Counted from the first letter of the stretch, positions 8,578-18,452 are shown. The stretch is 64,000 nucleotides of DNA from Myxococcales bacterium (GCA_020633555.1 JACKDL010000015.1:103913-167912); one strand, 5' to 3'. The notes: a model not told the origin generated them from the letters alone. Numbers and translations are program-made.

Positions 8578-9361
8578 GCTGAAGGTGGGCCTGCTGGCCC
8601 TGGCGCTGGCGTTGAGCGCCGGCTGCGATGACGGCGGCGGCAGCGCAACGCCGGCGGGCGACGCGGCGATCGGTGGCACTGGCGGGGCCGGCGGGCGGGC
8701 GGGGCCGGCGGGCGGGCGGCGCTGGCGGGCGGGCGGGCGGCGCGGGCGGCGCGGGCGGGCGGTGCTGGCGGCGGCGCGGGGGCGCGGGGGCACGGGCGGC
8801 GCCCCGCCGGTGATCCCCGAGTCCTACGCCTCGCTGAAGAACAACCTGCGCTTCAAGGCGGCCGATCGCTTGAAGGCCGACTGGAGCCGGGCCCTGGGGC
8901 TCGAACCCCGGCTGCTGTGCAACGAGCTGAACCTGTTCGACTGCATCGACACCATCCACACGGTGGCCCTGGGCGGCGTGGACGCCTACCAGGCGGGCAT
9001 CTACCGGCCCTTCGAGGCCACCACCGTCACGGCGCCGATGATCGTGGAGCGGGTGGCGCTGAACGCCTGCAAGGCCTCGGTGGATCGCGATCTGTCCCAG
9101 CCGCAGCAGGCGGTGTTCCTGGGCGAGCTGCGCTACGACGGGCAAGGGCGGCTGGTGGACCTGGCGGGGGCCGACGTGGCCGACTACATCGCCCGGCACT
9201 ACCGGCGGATCCTGCTGCGCGAGCCCACCGACGCCGAGGTGGGCCACCTGCGCCAGCTCTACACCGACGTGGCGGCCCAAGGGGGTGACGCCCCGGCCTA
9301 TGACTGGGCGATCCTGATGTGCTTCTCGGTGCTTACGAGCACCGAGTCGCTGTTCTACTGA
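8567..9361 (+). CDS. Lipoprotein with an irregular Gly/Ala/Arg linker
   Basis: GTG start overlaps the upstream gene by 11 bases; 264 residues. A signal peptide ends in a lipobox-like ALSAGC (Cys20). Residues about 35-80 form a linker encoded by GGC/GCG-type repeats in which the Gly-Gly-Ala pattern changes frame twice, giving the odd Arg/Trp-rich stretch GGRRWRAGGRRGRRGR. From about 83 on the protein is normal, mostly helical, with Cys residues near 125 and 133. It belongs with the upstream CxxCH protein and the downstream DUF1501 protein. Function unknown. The linker may hold compensating indels or assembly errors. Confidence 0.75.
   Translation: MSRELKVGLLALALALSAGCDDGGGSATPAGDAAIGGTGGAGGRAGPAGGRRWRAGGRRGRRGRAVLAAARGRGGTGGAPPVIPESYASLKNNLRFKAADRLKADWSRALGLEPRLLCNELNLFDCIDTIHTVALGGVDAYQAGIYRPFEATTVTAPMIVERVALNACKASVDRDLSQPQQAVFLGELRYDGQGRLVDLAGADVADYIARHYRRILLREPTDAEVGHLRQLYTDVAAQGGDAPAYDWAILMCFSVLTSTESLFY
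8672..8803 (+). repeat. GGC/GGGC-rich simple-sequence tract inside the lipoprotein gene
   Basis: About 130 bases of short G/C repeats. A Gly-Gly-Ala-Gly reading begins in the coding frame, moves to a second frame around 8715-8760 and to a third around 8760-8800, each step following a GGGC unit. The total leaves the downstream frame intact. Confidence 0.6.
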
Positions 9362-9371
9362 GGAGGCGGAC

Positions 9372-10853
9372 GTGGGCAAGACGACGACCCGCGGCCTGAC
9401 CCGCCGCCACCTGTTGCAGGCCGGCCTGGCCGCCGGCGCCGGCGCAGCGCTGTGGCCGATGGGCCGGGCCCGAGCGCAGGCCGCCGACCGGAAGTTCCTG
9501 ATCGTCATCACCGCCACGGGGGGCGCCAGCATCCTGGACTTCGGGCTGGTGACGCCGGCGTCGCTGTGTCCGAACGCGGCGGTGCTGAACGCCTACCCCG
9601 ACGCGCAGGTGCAGCAGCTCGAGGGCTCACCCTTCCGCTTCATGGATCAGCAGCTTCGTGACCTGGGCCCCCTGCCCTATCGGGGGCCAGCGAACCACAG
9701 CGACTTCGTGCGCCGCCACGCGCAGGACATGCTGATCGTGACCCACACGGGCACCAGCGTGAACCACCAGGTGGCGCAGAAGCGTAGCCTGACGGGCAAC
9801 GACGCCTGGGGCGGGCGCACCCTGCAGGAGGCGGTGGCCACGGCCTTCGGCGAGGGGCTGCCGCTGCCCAACGTGAACATGGGCAGCGCGGGCTACATCG
9901 AGCCCGGCATCGACCCCACGGTCCCCGGCTGGGCCCGCCACGAGCCCGTGGTGGACGCGCGCTTCTGGCCCCTGGGCCTGGACGGGGTGCAGGGCCTGCA
10001 AGAGGGCGTGCCCGGCAAGGACCTGGTGGCCCTGGCGCGCCGGGTGCGCGACGAGCGGCTGGATCCCGACAGTGAGTTCACCCGCACCTTCGAGCGCTCG
10101 GCGGCGCTTCAGCGCTGGCTGCGGCAGCGCGGCACCCAGCAGCCCGCGCTGGAGGCCGCGGGCCTGCTGGACCGGCTGAACATCATCCCCGACCAGCCGG
10201 GTGTGCCCATCTCGCGGTTCGGCATCGGCCAGGCACCCGAAGCGGCCCAGCTCCGCGACACCTTCCCGCTCTACTTCAGCGATCCCCTCGAGGGGCAGGC
10301 CGCGCTGGCCTTCCTGCTGCTGAAGAACCGGGTGAGCAACGTGGTGACCCTGGGGCCCAACCTGTCGCCCCTGGTGGGCGGGCAACAGATCGTCGACAGC
10401 CCGCCGCTTGCCTTCGACTTCAGCCACACCAGCCACCGTGGCACCCAGGCGCTCATGTGGTCGCGCCTGCTCAGCGTCATGGATCGGCTCATCGGGCTGC
10501 TGAAGGCCACGGAGTACGGCGGCGGCGAGAGCCTGTGGGATCGCACGCTGATCTACGTGGCCACCGAGTTCGGGCGCACCCGCAACCGGGCCGCCAACGC
10601 CGGCGACTTCGGCAGCGGCCACCACCTGAACAACGGCTCGCTCATCGTCTCGCCGATGGTGCGCGGCAACACCGTGCTGGGCGGGGTGGATCCCACCACG
10701 CTCATGACCTACGGCTTCGATCCGCAGACGGGGGCCCCCGATCCCGGGCGACAGATGGCCGAGGCCGATCTGTTCGCCGGCATCCTGCAGGCGGTGGGGG
10801 TGGATACAGGCCCCGCTGGCCTGCCCGACCTGCGGGCCATGCGGCGGGCCTGA
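9372..10853 (+). CDS. DUF1501 family protein, Tat-exported
   Basis: A 493-residue protein with GTG start and a perfect AGGAGG six bases before it. The N-terminus is a twin-arginine signal (TRRHLLQAGLAAGAGAALW), so it is exported folded, as is usual for DUF1501 proteins. DUF1501 members resemble alkaline-phosphatase/sulfatase-fold enzymes. Typical family segments here are the start (FLIVITATGGASILDF), a middle DTFPLYFSDP, and YVATEFGRTRNR with HHLNNGS near 395-425, which should include metal ligands. It closes the operon begun at 7141 and ends seven bases from the convergent beta-helix lipoprotein gene. Substrate unknown. Confidence 0.85.
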   Translation: MGKTTTRGLTRRHLLQAGLAAGAGAALWPMGRARAQAADRKFLIVITATGGASILDFGLVTPASLCPNAAVLNAYPDAQVQQLEGSPFRFMDQQLRDLGPLPYRGPANHSDFVRRHAQDMLIVTHTGTSVNHQVAQKRSLTGNDAWGGRTLQEAVATAFGEGLPLPNVNMGSAGYIEPGIDPTVPGWARHEPVVDARFWPLGLDGVQGLQEGVPGKDLVALARRVRDERLDPDSEFTRTFERSAALQRWLRQRGTQQPALEAAGLLDRLNIIPDQPGVPISRFGIGQAPEAAQLRDTFPLYFSDPLEGQAALAFLLLKNRVSNVVTLGPNLSPLVGGQQIVDSPPLAFDFSHTSHRGTQALMWSRLLSVMDRLIGLLKATEYGGGESLWDRTLIYVATEFGRTRNRAANAGDFGSGHHLNNGSLIVSPMVRGNTVLGGVDPTTLMTYGFDPQTGAPDPGRQMAEADLFAGILQAVGVDTGPAGLPDLRAMRRA

Positions 10854-10860
10854 CCGAGGA

Positions 10861-13800
10861 CTACTGGCGGGGCCCCGTGCCGCGGATGACCTGCGGCACG
10901 AAGCCCTGCAGGTCCAGCGCGCCGTTGGCGCTCTCGTGCACCACCGCCTGCACGTCGGGGAACACACCCCAGTAGTTCTCGCGGGCGTTCACCCGCCCCG
11001 CCGAGTACAGCGCCGCCGAGAGTTGGATGTCCTGCAGACCGCTGGTGCGATACCACACGGTCTGCAGCCAGGTGGTGGGGGTCTGCCCCACGTTGGTGTT
11101 GCGCTCGGCGTAGGTGCGCAGCCGGTCCAGGCCGGCGGGCACCGCCACCCACTCGGTACTGTCGCGGCTCCAGGTGCGCAGCGTGGCGCCGGTGTCACCC
11201 CGGCGCAGGCCGCCGGTGTTGCGCAGCGGCCCGCCCTCGGAGAAGCGCACCTGGGCGCGCTCGATGGGGCCAGGCGCCACATAGGTGCCGCTCTCGGTGA
11301 CGCGCCCGTCGTTCAGCACGTCATTGGCCGAGGTGTTGGCGCTCGCCGAGCCCATGCCGTTGGCCCCCGGTCCACCGGCCGGCGCGTTGCCGAACAGGTT
11401 GCAGCGGTTCACCGTGCCCGAGGGCTCCAGGTTGGAGCCGGTGGCCTGGAACCAGACCCCCGCGCCGCCGTTGGCCTGGATGTCACTGTCGGTCAGGACC
11501 ACGCTGGCCAGCCCCGTGACCACCACGCCGTCCTCGCCACTGCCGCTGATGTCGCAGAAGTGGAGCGCGGCGCCGAGGGCGGTCACGTCCACCCCCCGCG
11601 TGCCGCTGTCGGTGACGGTGGCGTCTTCGAGGGTGCTCGCGCTGTCGATCCACACGCCCCGCTCGCCGTTGCCCTGGATGACCGCCCCCGCCACCGTCGC
11701 CGGCGCCAGGAGGCGCACCCCGTCCACCGTGTTCGCCAGGCTGCGCAGGCGCTCGAAGCGCGGCTCACCGCCGTTGGCCACCAGACCGATGTGGCCGTCG
11801 CGCACGGTCAGATCTGCCGCCAGGAACCCGGCGCCACGGGCGTCCAGGCCCACCTCCGCGCCCACCACCTGGGTGTGGGACAGCCGGCTGTCGGGCCCGT
11901 ACACGTCGATGCCCTGCCACGCACGGCCGTCAATGTCGGAGGGCACGTCGGGCACGAAGCGCACGGGCGCGTCGGCCGTCCCGTCGAGGACCAGCGCCCC
12001 GCGCGCGGTGAGCGTGTACTCCCCCACCCCGTCGCCGTCCTGGTCGATGGGGGCCACCCGAACGGTGGTGCCCGCCTCGATCTGCAGGCTCGCCCCGACG
12101 TCGACGCTCACGTCGCCGGTGAGCCAGACGGTGCCGCGCCACACCGTGGGCTCGGTAATGGCCCGCCCCATGTAGGGGCCAAAGGCCCAGTCGTCGGCGA
12201 AGGGCACGCCCATGAAGCCCTGGAAGTCCAGCCGCGACGGCTGGCTGAACTGCACGTCGTCGAGCACGAGTGGGAAGTCGCCCAGGTAGTTGTCGCGGGC
12301 GTCGCTGGCGGCTCCCAGGTGCCCCACGGTGATCTGGCGCACACCGCCGTTGTCGGCCCGGTACAGCAGCGCCAACACCCGCATGGTGGGCGCCTGACCC
12401 ACGTTGGTGTTGCGCTCGGCGGCCACCTGCAGGCCCTCCTGCCCGTCCCCCAGCGGCACCCACTCGTTGGCGTCGCGGCTGAAGCTGCGCAGCGTGACCC
12501 CGCGCACGTCCCGCAGGTAGCCGTTGTTCCGCAGGGGGCCGCCCTCGGAGAAGCTCACCTGCGCGGCCAGGATCCGCCCACCGTCGGGGGCCCGCCAGGT
12601 GCCCGAGGTGCTCACGCGGCCGTCATTCAAGCTGTCCGAGACGGCCAGCGCGGGGTTCACGTAGGCGTAGGTGGTGCTCCCTTGGCCGCCGTTGCCGTGG
12701 ATGTTGCTGCGCCGCACCGCCACGGTCGGGTTGTTGTTGTTGCGCACCTGCAGGCGCACGCCCTCGCGCCCGTTGTCGACGATCTGATGGCGCTCGACGC
12801 TGCCCGCCACCGCCTCGAGGGCGAAGAAGCCCTCGGCGCCGTTGGCGCGCATGCTGCCGTCGGTGGCGTTCACCTGCCCGCCCTGGGCGAACAGGCCGCA
12901 CTCGGTGTTGCCGTCGAAATGGACCTCGCTGAAGGTCGCCGTGGCCGACGTCAGCATGCCCCCGCAGCGGCCGCAGCCCCGGAATGCCCCCCGCTCCAGG
13001 GTCAAGGTCGAGCTGGCATCCATCTGCAGCCCCGCCTGTCCGCAGCCGTCTACGGTCACATCGGCGGCCTGAGTGCCCTGGGCGCCGGCAAGCCAAAGGC
13101 CGTACCGGCCCAGATCGCTCATGGCCACGTCCTCGATGACGTTGTCGCGGGCGCTGCCGCTCAAGAAGACGCCGGCGTCGCGGGCCTGCCGGATCACCGC
13201 GTGCTGCACGCTGGAGCCGTCCTGGATCTGCACCGCCCGGTTGGCGTGGGCGATCTCCACGTGGGTCAGGCTGCTGGCCTGGTCGCCCCGCAGCACGATC
13301 CCGCGCCAGGCGCCGGCGCTGGGGTCGTCGCCGAACTCCTGGAACACCACGGGCGCCTCGGCCGTGCCCTGCACCACGAGCTGCCCGTCCACGTCCAGGC
13401 CGTACTCGCCCACGCCGTCGCCGTTCTGGTCCACCTGCACCACCTGGATCAGGGTGCCCTCGCCGATGGTCAGGGTGTGGCCGGGCAGCACCCGCACGGT
13501 GCCGGTGACGGTCACCGAGCCGGTCCAGAACTCGCTCTCGATGTCGCCGAAGGCCACCCGCTGGTCCTGGAAGCTCACCGCCCGCACGGCCTCGCTCACC
13601 TGCCCGATGCCGTCGCGCACCTGCATGCGCAGGGTGTACTGGCCCTCGGCGGGGTACTGGTGCTCGGCCACCTTCTCCACGGCCCACTCAGTGTCCCAGG
13701 CGCCGTCGTCCTCGAAGTCGAAGCGCACCTGCAGGGCCTCGACGGGCGTGTAGTCGTCGGTGACCCCGCGGGCGTCCACCCGCACATCACGCGGGCCGAA

Positions 13801-16692
13801 GGGGATGGCCGTGAACCGGGCCTGCGGGGCCTCGTTCAACACCCGCAGCAGCGCGGCGTCGCTCACGGCGGTATCCCCGGTGTCATCGATGGCCTGGGCC
13901 ACCAGCCGCAGGTCGCTGCCCGTGGCGGCGTCCTGCGGCACCGTCACCTGCAGCGCCCAGGGCGGCCCGTCGTCGGCGGCCACCGCCTGGCCGTCCAGCA
14001 GCAGCACCACCTGCACCACGTCGCGTCCGGGCGCCGCCCGGGCCTCCACCTCCACGTCCACGACCTCGCCCTGCGTGGTCTCGCGCACGCCCTGCGGCCG
14101 CACCAGGCGCACCGTGGGCGCGCTGGCGCTCGCGATGCCCACCTGGCAGCGGGCCGTGGCCTGCCCGCCCGCGTCGTCCACCACCGTCAGCTCCACGGCG
14201 TACGCGCCCGGCGCGTCGAAGGTGTAGGCCACGCTGGCGTTCAGGCCCGTGTCGATGGGATCGGCGTCGCCGAAGCGCCACCGAAAGGCGAAGATCTCGC
14301 CGTCGGGGTCGCTGGAGCCGGCGGCGCTGAAGTCCAACGGCTCCCCTTGGCGCCCCGTCTCGGGGCAGGTCAGCCGCGGGACGGGCGCCCGGTTGGGCAC
14401 CGGCAGCACCGTCACCGCCACCGCCGGCGACAGGGTGCCGGCCAGCGCCGCGGCCACCGTGGTGGCGCCCACCGCCTGGCCCATCAGCCGCCCCTGGCTG
14501 CCCGGCGCGTTCGACACCGGTGCCACCGCCGGATCGTTGCTGGTCCACTGCACCAGCGCCGTCAGGTCAGCCTCGCCGCCGTCGCTGTAGCGGCCCGTAG
14601 CGGTGAGCTGCAGGGCCTCGCCCACAACGACCTGCACGGGCGCCGGGGTGACGGCCACGGCCACCAGCACCGCGTCGGTGACCTGCGCGGGCACCTGCAC
14701 CGCCAGGCCCTGCCACGTGGCCACGAGCGCCGCGCCCCCCACGCCCGCCGCGCGCACGGCCCCGGGACCGGTCACCGCGAGCACCGCCGGGGTGTCGCTC
14801 ACCCACTCGGCGTCGGCGGTCACGTCCCGGCGGCTGCCGTCGTCGAACACTGCTGTGGCCACCAACCGGGCGGTGGCGCCCAACGCCAGCTCCAGCGCCT
14901 GCGGGGCCACCTCCAGCGCGGCCAGCTCGGGCGCCGTCACCGTCACCACGGCGCTGGCGGCGCGGCCCTCCAAGGTCGCGGTGATGCGCGTCTCGCCGGC
15001 GCGCAGGGCGGTCACCACCCCGCCCACCACGGTGGCCACCGCCGGGTTCGCCGAGGCCCACTGAGCCTGGTCGCTCACATCCTGCTGGCTGCCGTCGTTG
15101 AAGCGCGCCTGGGCCTGCAGCGCGCCTTCGTTGCCCTGGGCCAAGGTCAGGGCCTCGGGCGCCAGGGTCAGACCCTCCAACGCCAGCCCCAGCACCTCGA
15201 CGGCCAGCGGCGCGCTGACCACCTCGCCCGCGCCGTCGCCCATGGCTGCCCGCACCGCCCCCGCGCCGGGCGCCAGGCCGAGCACCTGGGCGGCGCCGCC
15301 CACCACCCCCAGGATCGCGGGGGTGTCGCTGCGCAGCTCGGCCTGTTCGGTCACATCGGCCACGGCCCCGTCGCTGTAGGTGCCCTCGACGGCCACCGCC
15401 AGCGCGCCGCCTACCACCACCTGCGCCGGGCCCGGCTCAGCCAGCCCCACGCTCAGCCGCTCCAGGGCCGCGGGCCCCACGGTCAGCGCCACGGGCAGGC
15501 TGGCCAGCCCGTCGCGGGTGGCCGTGATCTGGGTCACGCCCGGCGCGGTGGCCTGGAACACGCCGCCGGCCGCGGGGAAGCCCCCCACCCCGGGGTTGCT
15601 GCTGGCCCACTGGACCTCGCCGGTCACGTCGCGCTCGGCGCCGTCAGACCAGACGCCTACGGCCGTCAGCGCCGCCGTGCGCCCGGCGGGCACGGGCGCG
15701 GCGGGCACCGTGACCACGACGCGCTCCAGCACCCCCGCCTCGACGGTGATCCGCGCCGGCAGCGAAGCCACCCCCTCGTAAGTCGCCGTAATCAAAGCCT
15801 CACCCGCCGCCAGGCCGGTGACGCGCCCCTTCTCGCCGGCGGCGTCACTCACGGCCGCGAACTGGGGGCTCAGGCTCCGCCAGGTCGCCGCTTCGGTCAC
15901 GTCCAGGCGGTTGCCGTCGTTGTACTCGGCGAAGGCGCGCAGCGCCCGCCAGGCCCCCACCTGCACGCTGGCCGGGCTGGGCTCGATGGCCACCGCCACC
16001 ACCTGGATGCCCTGCACCTGCAAGGTGGCGGGCAGGCTGACCAGGCCGTCGAACTCACACAGCACCTGGGTGCGCCCGGCCTCCAGGCCGATGATCAGCC
16101 GCGCGTCGCCCTCCAGGGGCCCCACCGCGGCGATCTGGCCATTCGCCGTGCGCCAGGCGCAGACGGCCGTGAGGTCCTCCTCGGCGCCGTCCGACCACAG
16201 GCCCGTGGCGGTGAAGGCCTGCGTGCCCCCCACCACCACCAGCGCGTCGGTGGGGGCCAGCTCGATGGCGGTGAGTTCGGGCACTGGCACGCCCCCCATG
16301 CCGCCTTCGCCGCCAGCGCCACCCGCGCCGCCCATGCCCCCGGCGCCACCCGCGCCCCCTTCGCCGCCCATGCCGCCCATGCCGCCGTCGCCGCCCGCGC
16401 CGCCGGCTCCCATGTCCATGGGGTTGGCCATGTCCATCGGACGCGCCATGTCCTGGGGCGCGCCCTCATCGACCGGCTGGCCCATGTCTTCCGGGGCGGC
16501 CATGTCCGGTGGGCTCACATCCGCGGCGCCCCCCGCGCCCCCGGCACCGCCTTCACCGCCCACCCCGCCGCCGCCGGCCCCGCCCACGGCCATGTCGCCG
16601 CCGGCGGGCGGGCTGGTGCCCCCCCCGTCGTCACAGCTCCACAGCGCCAGGCCCAGCAGGGCAAGCCACAGCAGTCGTCGCCCAGCGTGCAT
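10861..16692 (-). CDS. Giant lipoprotein with BIG2, PKD and duplicated beta-helix modules
   Basis: 1,943 residues; ATG 16692 with AAGGAG upstream. A signal peptide ends at LWSC (Cys20). A Gly/Ala/Met/Asp linker (about 30-135) contains PDMAAPEDMG- and MDMANPMDMG-type repeats. Seven BIG2-like Ig domains of 80-90 residues follow (about 140-765), each with a WSDG/YSDG/FDDG-xxxDVT signature. A PKD domain (about 767-855), an Ig-like region, and a second PKD-like region (about 955-1050) come next. Then two homologous modules of roughly 420-460 residues, at 1057-1515 and 1520-1940, contain parallel beta-helix repeats and share a distal segment (RFSEGGPLRN and ERNTNVGQ). It probably projects from the outer membrane as an adhesin or surface polysaccharide-binding protein. 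The antisense strand is also open, but lacks such features. Confidence 0.9.
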   Translation of the reverse strand: MHAGRRLLWLALLGLALWSCDDGGGTSPPAGGDMAVGGAGGGGVGGEGGAGGAGGAADVSPPDMAAPEDMGQPVDEGAPQDMARPMDMANPMDMGAGGAGGDGGMGGMGGEGGAGGAGGMGGAGGAGGEGGMGGVPVPELTAIELAPTDALVVVGGTQAFTATGLWSDGAEEDLTAVCAWRTANGQIAAVGPLEGDARLIIGLEAGRTQVLCEFDGLVSLPATLQVQGIQVVAVAIEPSPASVQVGAWRALRAFAEYNDGNRLDVTEAATWRSLSPQFAAVSDAAGEKGRVTGLAAGEALITATYEGVASLPARITVEAGVLERVVVTVPAAPVPAGRTAALTAVGVWSDGAERDVTGEVQWASSNPGVGGFPAAGGVFQATAPGVTQITATRDGLASLPVALTVGPAALERLSVGLAEPGPAQVVVGGALAVAVEGTYSDGAVADVTEQAELRSDTPAILGVVGGAAQVLGLAPGAGAVRAAMGDGAGEVVSAPLAVEVLGLALEGLTLAPEALTLAQGNEGALQAQARFNDGSQQDVSDQAQWASANPAVATVVGGVVTALRAGETRITATLEGRAASAVVTVTAPELAALEVAPQALELALGATARLVATAVFDDGSRRDVTADAEWVSDTPAVLAVTGPGAVRAAGVGGAALVATWQGLAVQVPAQVTDAVLVAVAVTPAPVQVVVGEALQLTATGRYSDGGEADLTALVQWTSNDPAVAPVSNAPGSQGRLMGQAVGATTVAAALAGTLSPAVAVTVLPVPNRAPVPRLTCPETGRQGEPLDFSAAGSSDPDGEIFAFRWRFGDADPIDTGLNASVAYTFDAPGAYAVELTVVDDAGGQATARCQVGIASASAPTVRLVRPQGVRETTQGEVVDVEVEARAAPGRDVVQVVLLLDGQAVAADDGPPWALQVTVPQDAATGSDLRLVAQAIDDTGDTAVSDAALLRVLNEAPQARFTAIPFGPRDVRVDARGVTDDYTPVEALQVRFDFEDDGAWDTEWAVEKVAEHQYPAEGQYTLRMQVRDGIGQVSEAVRAVSFQDQRVAFGDIESEFWTGSVTVTGTVRVLPGHTLTIGEGTLIQVVQVDQNGDGVGEYGLDVDGQLVVQGTAEAPVVFQEFGDDPSAGAWRGIVLRGDQASSLTHVEIAHANRAVQIQDGSSVQHAVIRQARDAGVFLSGSARDNVIEDVAMSDLGRYGLWLAGAQGTQAADVTVDGCGQAGLQMDASSTLTLERGAFRGCGRCGGMLTSATATFSEVHFDGNTECGLFAQGGQVNATDGSMRANGAEGFFALEAVAGSVERHQIVDNGREGVRLQVRNNNNPTVAVRRSNIHGNGGQGSTTYAYVNPALAVSDSLNDGRVSTSGTWRAPDGGRILAAQVSFSEGGPLRNNGYLRDVRGVTLRSFSRDANEWVPLGDGQEGLQVAAERNTNVGQAPTMRVLALLYRADNGGVRQITVGHLGAASDARDNYLGDFPLVLDDVQFSQPSRLDFQGFMGVPFADDWAFGPYMGRAITEPTVWRGTVWLTGDVSVDVGASLQIEAGTTVRVAPIDQDGDGVGEYTLTARGALVLDGTADAPVRFVPDVPSDIDGRAWQGIDVYGPDSRLSHTQVVGAEVGLDARGAGFLAADLTVRDGHIGLVANGGEPRFERLRSLANTVDGVRLLAPATVAGAVIQGNGERGVWIDSASTLEDATVTDSGTRGVDVTALGAALHFCDISGSGEDGVVVTGLASVVLTDSDIQANGGAGVWFQATGSNLEPSGTVNRCNLFGNAPAGGPGANGMGSASANTSANDVLNDGRVTESGTYVAPGPIERAQVRFSEGGPLRNTGGLRRGDTGATLRTWSRDSTEWVAVPAGLDRLRTYAERNTNVGQTPTTWLQTVWYRTSGLQDIQLSAALYSAGRVNARENYWGVFPDVQAVVHESANGALDLQGFVPQVIRGTGPRQ

Positions 16693-16847
16693 CGGGGGCG
16701 CTCCTTCGTCAGCGAGGGCCGCAGGCCTTGGCAGGCATCATCGGGAGCCCGCCCGGTGGGAACAACCCACAACGCCGTGGGGGGTGCGCCCTGGTCAACC
16801 CGCGAACGGGCTGCCACCCTGGCCCCAACACGCGTGCCGGGGGGCCA

Positions 16848-18452
16848 ATGCGCCACATCGCCTTCATGTCGCTGGGGCTCGCCGCCTCGGCGCTGACCGC
16901 CTTCAACCTGGCCGCCTGCGACGACGGCCCAGCCGACCCGGCTCACCCGTCCGTCGACGCCACGGCGCTCGATGGCGCCCCGGCAGACGCTTCGCTCCAC
17001 GACGCAGGCCTGACCGACGGCCCCCTGCTCGACCGCGGGGCCCCGCCCGACGCCGAGCCGGACGCGCTGCCGCCCTGCGGAGGCCCCTGCCCGGTGGGCG
17101 CCACCTGCACCGGCGACGAGCAGCGCTGCGTCCCCGGCCCGGCCCCTCCGCCGCGGGGCCCGGTGGCCGCCGACGCCACCCTGTGCTTCTCGGAGCACGA
17201 GGTCCCGTACGGCGACGACCCCGCCGAGCAAGCCCGGCAGGCCGCCTGGTTCGCCGCCCTCGGGCGCATGGGCGTGCGCACCCTGCGCCAGCAGTTCCAG
17301 TGGCACCGCATCGAGCGCGCGCCGGGCGACTTCGACTGGAGCCTGCCCGACGGCCGCGTCGGCGCCGCCGATCTGCACGGGGTGGAGACCCTGGCCCTGC
17401 TGGGCTACGGCAACTACTGGGCCAGCGCCCTGGCGGCCGAGCACCGCGACCCGTATTACCCGCCCGACGACCCCCAGGACTTCGCCCGCTTCGCCGCCGC
17501 CTTCGCCGCCCGCTACCCGCAGATCACCCGCTTCGAGATCTGGAACGAGCAGAACGCCGGCTACCGCTTCTGGAAGCACCCCGACGGCCCCTCGGGGCAG
17601 CCCGACCGCTACGCCGATCTGCTGGTCGCCACGGCCCAGGCCATCCGCGCCGTGCGCCCGGACGCGGTGGTGGGCTTTGGCGGGCTGTTCTACCTGCCGC
17701 AGGCCATCATGGGCGGCGAAGCCTTCCTGGAGGGCGCATACGCCGCCCGGCCCGACGTGGGTCAGGCCTTCGACGCCCTGGCCTGGCACCCCTACAGCTT
17801 CTACCCGCCCCTGGATCCGCCCGAGCGCGACACGCCCCGCGGCCCTGTGGACCTGTACCCGGTGGACGTCACCGCCGCGCGCCTGCAGGCGATCATGACC
17901 GCGCACGAGGGCCCGCAGGCCGTCGAGAAGCCCTTGTGGATCACCGAGTTGGGGTGGCCCTCGGTGATGGGCCTGGACGAGGCCCGCCAGGCCGACTACC
18001 TGGCCCGCGGCTGGCTGCTGGCCCTGGCGGGCGGCGTCGACACCTACTGCATCTACCGGGTGCTCGAGCCCGATCCCGCCCGGGACGCGCTCACGCCCTG
18101 GGAGCCCAGCTTCGGGCTGCTGCGCTACGACGCCGATCCCCTGGACGACACGCCGCCGGCCGAGAAGCCGGCGGTGGCCCACTTGACCGACCTGCGCCAG
18201 GCCCTGGCCGGCCTGCGGTACGCCGCGCGCCGCGACCCCGATCCTCGGCTGCCTCCCGGCGTGCACTGGCTGGTCTTCACGGACGACCAGGGTCAGCACG
18301 CCGACGTGCTGTGGGCCGCCAGCGAGCCCGCCGAGGTCGTCGTGCCCCTGGCCGGTTCGGCACAGCTCACCCGCCTGGGCCAGCCCCCCGAGGCCGCCGC
18401 CCCGCCCCTGCGGCTGACCCTGGACGGCACCCCGGTGGTCATCCGCCGCTGA
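16848..18452 (+). CDS. Exported glycoside hydrolase-like protein, clan GH-A (TIM barrel)
   Basis: 534 residues. The N-terminal signal ends near NLAAC (a possible lipidation Cys at about 23), followed by an Asp/Ala/Pro linker with DATALDGAPADAS-type repeats and a small Cys cluster (PPCGGPCPVGATCTG). The rest reads as a GH-A clan barrel: acid/base Glu234 in FEIWNEQN at the end of strand 4 and a likely nucleophile Glu367 in WITELGWPS. The strand-2 FQWHRIERAPGDFDW matches GH39/GH5-like enzymes acting on beta-glycosides. It should be an envelope-anchored enzyme acting on extracellular sugars; substrate uncertain. ATG 16848 was chosen for the signal peptide; no clear ribosome site. The 155-base gap upstream holds a GTGGG-AACAA-CCCAC hairpin. 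Confidence 0.8.
   Translation: MRHIAFMSLGLAASALTAFNLAACDDGPADPAHPSVDATALDGAPADASLHDAGLTDGPLLDRGAPPDAEPDALPPCGGPCPVGATCTGDEQRCVPGPAPPPRGPVAADATLCFSEHEVPYGDDPAEQARQAAWFAALGRMGVRTLRQQFQWHRIERAPGDFDWSLPDGRVGAADLHGVETLALLGYGNYWASALAAEHRDPYYPPDDPQDFARFAAAFAARYPQITRFEIWNEQNAGYRFWKHPDGPSGQPDRYADLLVATAQAIRAVRPDAVVGFGGLFYLPQAIMGGEAFLEGAYAARPDVGQAFDALAWHPYSFYPPLDPPERDTPRGPVDLYPVDVTAARLQAIMTAHEGPQAVEKPLWITELGWPSVMGLDEARQADYLARGWLLALAGGVDTYCIYRVLEPDPARDALTPWEPSFGLLRYDADPLDDTPPAEKPAVAHLTDLRQALAGLRYAARRDPDPRLPPGVHWLVFTDDQGQHADVLWAASEPAEVVVPLAGSAQLTRLGQPPEAAAPPLRLTLDGTPVVIRR

Noticed and set aside
10936..16896. Open frame of about 1,986 codons on the plus strand, longer than the minus-strand gene
   Set aside because: It is rich in His, Arg, Gly and Ala with no signal peptide or domain, typical of the antisense of a GC-rich gene; the minus-strand frame has a lipobox, BIG2, PKD and beta-helix domains.
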